Below are positions 58,994 through 64,000 of a stretch of 64,000 nt of DNA, piece by piece. Location of the stretch: assembly GCF_000004075.3 (NCBI RefSeq), contig NC_026659.2, positions 62,001 through 126,000 on the forward strand, read 5' to 3'. Within the stretch, counting starts at the first letter, position 1; each line of letters opens with the position of its first letter. Source of the stretch: Cucumis sativus. Taxonomy: Eukaryota > Streptophyta > Magnoliopsida > Cucurbitales > Cucurbitaceae. The notes beneath the pieces were generated by a model. The model saw nothing but the letters and a program-made list of their open reading frames with translations. It did no database searches and was not told the origin of the DNA. Both the position numbers and the translations under genes were made by a program.

Positions 58994-60424
58994 GGGATGG
59001 ATGGAGGTGATGAAGATGGATTTGGAAGAAGATAGTGAATTTGGGTGTGGCATTGGCCATTGTTGAAGAAGTAACACATATTCAGATCAGATGCTTTGCT
59101 TTGGGATTGGGAGAAGCTTAATGTTCTTGGTAATGCACTTCAAGCTTCTTCTTCTTAATTACTTCTTTTCTTTTCTTTTTTTTCCTTTCTTTCACTTTTT
59201 GGATTAATTTTTTTAAATAAAAATAACATCCTGAGCATAACAAAAATTAGTAAGAGGGTATTTTTAAAAAATGGGTGATCATGTAAGATGTGATGTTATT
59301 ATTCAAAATATCTCCCTAAGCATAATTAAACTTGCCTTTTTCTCCAAGCAAAGGAAACAATAACCTTTTCTTGTCATTGTGGAGAAGGAACCTAGGAACC
59401 AATTGCTGCCAAGTTGGTTCATTAGTTGATTTATTATTATTAATAAGACAAAAAAACATGCATGGTCACCATTACTATGAAATGTCAATCTAAGTTTTAA
59501 GATGTATACCATCATTTAAAAAGTTAGAAAATTAAGATATGAAGTAGTAGCTAGTACTCTTAGAAGTTCTTTTTGAAACAATTATATGTATACATTAATA
59601 GAGAGATGAAGGTGAGGGGATCAAATTGCATTTTACACCCATTGTTCTTGTCACCAAAATAATATTTGCTCACTCAGCAATTCTTATGATTAAATGTGAC
59701 CTTTATTGAAGACTGTGTGGCTAGATAATATTCTAAGCTCGATAAAAATTGTTTAAAGGATGAAATGGAATGAAATTGTAATGGATTTTAATTTTAAATT
59801 CAATCTCATTTTTGTTTCATTTTAATTCTCTTTTTCGTCGTTTTGATACTTGGTTACATTCATGTTTCCAAGATAAAAGTCCTTTAACAAATGGATATAC
59901 AGTGATTTATTTGTTTCAATTACAAGATTACAAGAAACACATCCCTTTCATTTATCAACTAGAAGAGGTTAATTTATAATTAAGAAAAAAAGTAGTGTTG
60001 TAAAATAGGTAAACAAACAAAGTTGAAGGAAGAAGAGACTTAGAATCAAAGTTAAGAGATTGGGAAAACATAGGCATTATCAAAAAAAATTAAGATAAAA
60101 ACGGAGAAGATGAAAAAAGGAAACAGAGAAGATTTGGATGAAATGAAGAATGAGAAAATGAAGAATGAGAAAATGTTGGGTTTCCCTATTTTCCTTTAAT
60201 TAGAGAAAAAAAATTGTGAGATGAAGATTTTGTTGTGTTAAAAAAAGGAATTGAATTGGTCATAATAATCTAATAATAGAAATTGAGAAACGAAGAATTA
60301 AAAAAAAAAATGTGCTGTCCTGTTAGACCCATCTTCCATTGTGTTGGCTGATTTTGTTGTGTGTTTCCGCAGAAGATCCAAGGCAGGCAAGAAGAAGAAG
60401 AAGAAGAAGAAATCCCCCATACCC
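58994..60424. other. Intergenic between GH17 and small ORF gene (divergent)
   Basis: 1.4 kb, AT-rich, with the GH17 leader next to 59.0-59.1 kb and a (CTT)n/(TTTC)n stretch at about 59.14-59.2 kb. An A-run lies at 60300-60310 and a (GAA)n microsatellite at about 60390-60411, just before the small gene's ATG. No other gene seen. Confidence 0.6.
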
Positions 60425-60685
60425 ATGGAGAATCAAAGCACCTGTTTGTCCTATGAGAAGCTCAACGGAATGGCCACTTGGGTCGGTACCAGCGTTGCCT
60501 CCGCCTTTTTCGCCTCTCTTGAGCGATGTTCTTGCATCAATCTCTCCACCTCCGACGACCACGAAGATCCCGAAGAGGCCCATGATCGCCCTCTCATGTA
60601 CTGCACCTCCACTTCTTCCTCCGTCATTCGCAGCTTCGAACCCCTTCCTCCCCCAGTCAATGATGTCGCCAATCTCCCCGTTTGA
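60425..60685 (+). CDS. Small conserved-looking plant protein, function unknown
   Basis: 86 residues, single exon, GC-rich and coding-like in an AT-rich setting. Core seen: '[20 protein letters not shown]' then '[13 protein letters not shown]', an acidic '[14 protein letters not shown]' and a Pro/Val-rich end. I recall similar short plant proteins with a 'SVA.AFF.SLERCSCVN' block, but no function. The central block is amphipathic or weakly hydrophobic and could associate with membranes. The ATG follows a (GAA)n repeat; an upstream extension in frame would only add poly-Lys from that repeat. Overlapping longer frames in this GC-rich stretch are judged spurious. A splice-acceptor-like site at about 61802 suggests a spliced 3' untranslated region, unproven. 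Confidence 0.65.
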   Translation: MENQSTCLSYEKLNGMATWVGTSVASAFFASLERCSCINLSTSDDHEDPEEAHDRPLMYCTSTSSSVIRSFEPLPPPVNDVANLPV

Positions 60686-63299
60686 CCGCCTCTCTCTCTT
60701 TCTCTCTGGATCTGAGGTCCTTTCCAAATTAGGTTTTCTTCAGATTTCTTGCGGGATCGGATTGCTTTTCGTTTCTTTTCTTTTCTTTGTTCTATGCTGT
60801 TTTTTTTTCCTGTCCCTTTTCCTTACTTTGGAATTGAGGATTTCGTGTTCGATCAGTTTTTCTTCGTTTGTTGATATTTATCCTTCTTTTCTGTGAATTA
60901 TAAATTGAATGTTATAATAATAAAAATTAACGGAAACAAATTGTGTCTCTTATCTTTGTTGGTAGTTTCTCATCGTTGTTTGAGATTCAGACCATTCAAA
61001 ATTGAGATCTATCTTTCTTTGGACTGCATGAAGCCTGAAGAAAAATTCTTAAACCAATGACCCAAATTGAATTGGGATTAAGATGGGATATGGTGTTACT
61101 GATACTTAATCTGACCATTGGATGGTTTCAAAAGTCACCCGAGTTTCTGCTTGGTGGTGGGAATATTTCACTTTTTCTATTGAAATTGTGCAGATGCAGA
61201 TCTGAGCTTTCTTTCTTTCTCCCATTTCTGTTTTTTTTATAAAAAACAATTGAAAGCATGCAGTTGTTCTTCTGATTACTCATTTCCGAGCTTTGTTTCT
61301 GCCTTTTTTTTTCTTGTTCTTGGATGTTCATGAGTCATAATGCAGTTAATGATATGGGATGTCCAGGAATTGGCTAACATATTCTGAAATATGATTAGAA
61401 GCAGTTGGAAAGACAATTTTCGTACTGTTTTGTCATTCATTTTCATGGATCTCAGACACAAAACACCTCATCAATTGTTATTTTATGTCTGAAAACAGAA
61501 GGCATTGTAATATAATATTTGATCAAACAGAGAAGAGAGAGATAGAGATCTTCTCCAAACTCCAAAGCAGAATAAACAATATGTGTGTGTGTGTATCAAT
61601 ATTTAAACAAGCATGAATGAAGTTTGTTCTTTGGAATTTAAAAAACAAAAGTGAGAAGAATGGAAGATGTTACATGTTTCTTTGTCTGCTTCTTGGGATT
61701 TGGAATTTAGATCTCAAAGTCGTTTAATTCTTTTTTTTTTTTTCTTTTTTCTTTTTGTCAGTACAGCTAATTGATTCTAATCATTTGGCTTCTGATTCAG
61801 TGCAGGAACATGGCCACATAGCTTGGTGGTAGCAGAGAGCTTTAATAGAAATGGCAGAAGAAAACAGGGGGAACAAGGCAACTGCAAATAAACACCTCTT
61901 TAGTTCACTATTTTAAATACCTCATACATTGTAAAGAATATTTAGATTGTATTCACTCATAGAGAAGCCAAGAACAGATCTTTTTCTTTATATATATATA
62001 TATCTTGTAGTCCTCTGTTTCTTAAAAGTAACTGTATAAATCATTAGAATATGATCAAATCCCTTTCAGTCACAATCTAATCATCAACATCAAATTCCTT
62101 TCCTATCTCCCTTATTTTTTAACAAGTTCCAAATGGTAAATTCTCAGAATTTGTTGGCATTATATTTGCTTCACTACCATTACAAGATGGGGAAGAGAGA
62201 TAAGTTCATAAGAACTTCAAGTCTTCTCAATCTGTTTGAACTTTCAATTCTATGGTAGCTTCTATAGAACATCTTTTACAAGAGAAGGGGAGAAAAAAAG
62301 AAACATAAGCCTCCTGCACAGAGAGCTTGTGTATTTACAACAGATGGAAACTCGAAGGATGCTAAATAGCTTATAGCTTAAGCTCATAACACCTGTCCTA
62401 AAGATGATGTTGTTGAATGAAATAAGTGAGAATAATACAGCCTATATAGTATATAATCTCTGTTAGCAAAAGGGTTGCTGCAGACTTGTGTTAGTGTGTA
62501 ACAATACAGCAAGAAAGCAAACAAAAAAAACTTTTTTTTTCTTCTCTTTCAAATTCAAAGACCAGCCTGGCAGGTAAAGTCTCATCAGATGAAAACGACT
62601 GACTAAGTTTGCCCCACGCTCAAATCCTCATGTCTCTCGTCGTCTTGATACGAAGCAGAAGAAGAAATGGTCAAAATATCAAATCAATAAAAAATGGCCC
62701 ACAAGATATAATGGCATATAACCAATTCTTCTTCAATGAATTCAGACCACCAATCTTGATTTCCTTGACCATGTAAGAGCAGAAAAAAGCAAGAGGTAAG
62801 AGGTCCTCCAAGCCCTGTAGTAACCTGCATCGTTGAGACAACTTCTCGTATCAATGTTATTTCCCCCAATACATGAATGACTTCACATGTTTGTTACTGG
62901 CCAGCAGCAAATACTCAAATCGCAACATCATAAAGTCTATGATTAAACTGCCTAGAGGATGATTGACAAGAGAATCCAGGTAAGCTAACCTTGGCCACTA
63001 GCTGATTTGAAGCCGTTTCCTCTATAGAGAAGCTTCTTCCATCAATTGTCATTTCCATAAACTGACCCTAGAGTATCAGAAAATCTATAGATATGCTCGA
63101 GGAAATTCTGAAAACGGTAACGTATCGATTATCAGCACATATGATTGTGTTTTATTGCAGCTGGTGATAACATTGGTTGGTTGATCATCTAAAATGAGAT
63201 CAGGCTTCCATCATAGCTATTACTCAGCCAGGAGGCACTAACATGTGAAACACCACAATATGAAGAAATCACTTCATGTACTTGGAAAATCCTAAAATT
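60686..63299. other. Intergenic between the small gene and the WD40 gene (convergent)
   Basis: 2.6 kb. The small gene's 3' region probably reaches beyond 61 kb. Microsatellites include (GT)n at about 61580-61594, poly-T at 61730-61743 and (TA)n at about 61990-62004. Near 62.6-63.1 kb, moderately complex sequence may be the 3' untranslated region of the WD40 gene, perhaps with an intron. No further coding gene supported. Confidence 0.55.
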
Positions 63300-64000
63300 T
63301 CATATAGGTACAGGCAAACCATAATTGTGAAACGACCTGATTCGTCCATCCCATCCTGCCGTCACGATAACCAGACCCCATGCATGAGAACTTGATGTAT
63401 TTTGGCAAGACAACTTCAGAAATTTATACCGAGATTTATGCATCATAGATGGTTTCGGTAGTAGGCTTGAGGTTGGGAGCTTCTCCTCCGGCCAAGTTGC
63501 AGATCCTTTGGGGAAGGATTCTAATAACTCTTGGCTCAAAGAGAAAAACGCAGGTGATGGAAGGGGGAAAGTTTCCGATGAGTTCCTTTGCATGCCAGGA
63601 AAATGTCTTTCACCAGCCTCTGTGTTACATCTCAAACCGTACCATGGTACTGCAATGGAAGCATTGGAGGAGAAATATTCATACGACTTAATCTTTTTCA
63701 CAGGGGAAAGAACGGCCTCGTTTTTATAACTGCAGTTCCATACATATACATTAGAATCCCCACTTGCCGAGATGATATGTTTCCCATCTGAGGTAAATGA
63801 TGCAGACGTCTGGTTTCCAGTATTACAAGGCCCTGAACAGAAAGGACGAAACTTGCTTATGAGGGCACATGGAAGACAGGATACGACGAACGACACCATT
63901 TGGTTTAAAAGCAAAATCTTCATAATCGAAACCAAACAACCAATCAAGCTGACTGTAACCACATCAAATCAAATCACACTGATCATACACAATGTAGTAA
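63300..64000 (-). CDS. WD40-repeat protein, 3' end only (partial at window edge)
   Basis: The last coding exon is 63300-63832, with a CAG acceptor at 63833-63835 and intron to the window edge. It encodes 'GPCNTGNQTSASFTSDGKHI' then 'ISASGDSNVYVWN', a WD repeat. After about 100 residues of loop with 'SYEYFSSNASIAVPW' comes a last repeat 'GLVIVTAGWDGRIRSFHNYG' and the end LPVPI. This matches the C-terminus of the plant WDR44-like family (Arabidopsis At5g24320/At2g37670 types, from memory), a family of uncharacterised, possibly Rab-linked proteins. The N-terminal part lies outside the window. Apparent coding 5' of 63832 is intron read-through. Confidence 0.85.

Noticed and set aside
60339-60896. 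185-codon plus frame and 134-codon minus frame overlapping the small gene
   Set aside because: Overlap the better-supported 86-residue frame, run into poly-Arg or Ser/Phe low-complexity sequence and show no motif.

Overview
The window is plant nuclear DNA from a eudicot. It is AT-rich and carries multi-exon protein genes with GT-AG introns, typical plant families (NHL/LEA_2, SAUR, CDPK-related kinase, LSU, GH17-X8, HP30), many simple repeats, and scattered LINE, SINE, MITE and Ty1/copia fossils. Some repeats resemble ones I associate with cucurbits, but I cannot fix the species from sequence alone.

Layout. 0.15-3.6 kb: a single-exon NHL/LEA_2 membrane protein (+) and a Nudix-like protein (-). 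5.9-11.5 kb: an NPL4-like Cdc48 cofactor (+) split by a 4.3 kb intron holding a dead LINE. 13.5-20.4 kb: a site-2 intramembrane metalloprotease (+, about nine coding exons) whose two large introns hold copia fossils, a hAT-like MITE and tRNA-derived SINEs. 21.7 kb: an LSU sulfur-response protein (+). 23.0-27.6 kb: an HP30-type Tim17-family preprotein translocase (-, six exons, one GC-AG intron). 29.4-32.3 kb: a CDPK-related kinase (+, 11 exons). 33.4-33.7 kb: a His-rich SAUR (-). 36.4-38.0 kb: a ubiquitin-ribosomal protein L40 fusion (+). 38.3-40.5 kb: a plastid aldo-keto reductase (-, nine coding exons). 41.3-46.2 kb: a tandem pair of 6-phosphogluconolactonases (+), both ending in the peroxisomal signal SKL, only the second with a plastid transit peptide. 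49.0-53.2 kb: a TBC/Rab-GAP protein (+). 54.6-56.1 kb: a tail-anchored cytochrome b5 (-). 57.2-59.0 kb: a GH17 beta-1,3-glucanase with a C-terminal X8 domain (-). 60.4 kb: a small conserved-looking protein of unknown role (+). 63.3 kb to the right edge: the 3' end of a WD40 protein gene (-).

There is no operon logic: the genes are independent transcription units. However, the order LSU, HP30, CRK, 6PGL, TBC, GH17, WD40 appears collinear, from memory, with the Arabidopsis chromosome 5 block running down from about At5g24660 to At5g24318/24320, so this looks like an old conserved linkage block. Exon boundaries were derived by hand from GT/AG signals plus reading-frame continuity. For most genes the exon lengths sum to a clean open frame, which is strong internal support. 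The most interesting items are the 6PGL pair (targeting and active-site divergence), a retainable intron in the GH17 gene that would swap the X8 domain for a hydrophobic tail, a GC-AG intron, and a coding exon that carries only the stop codon.
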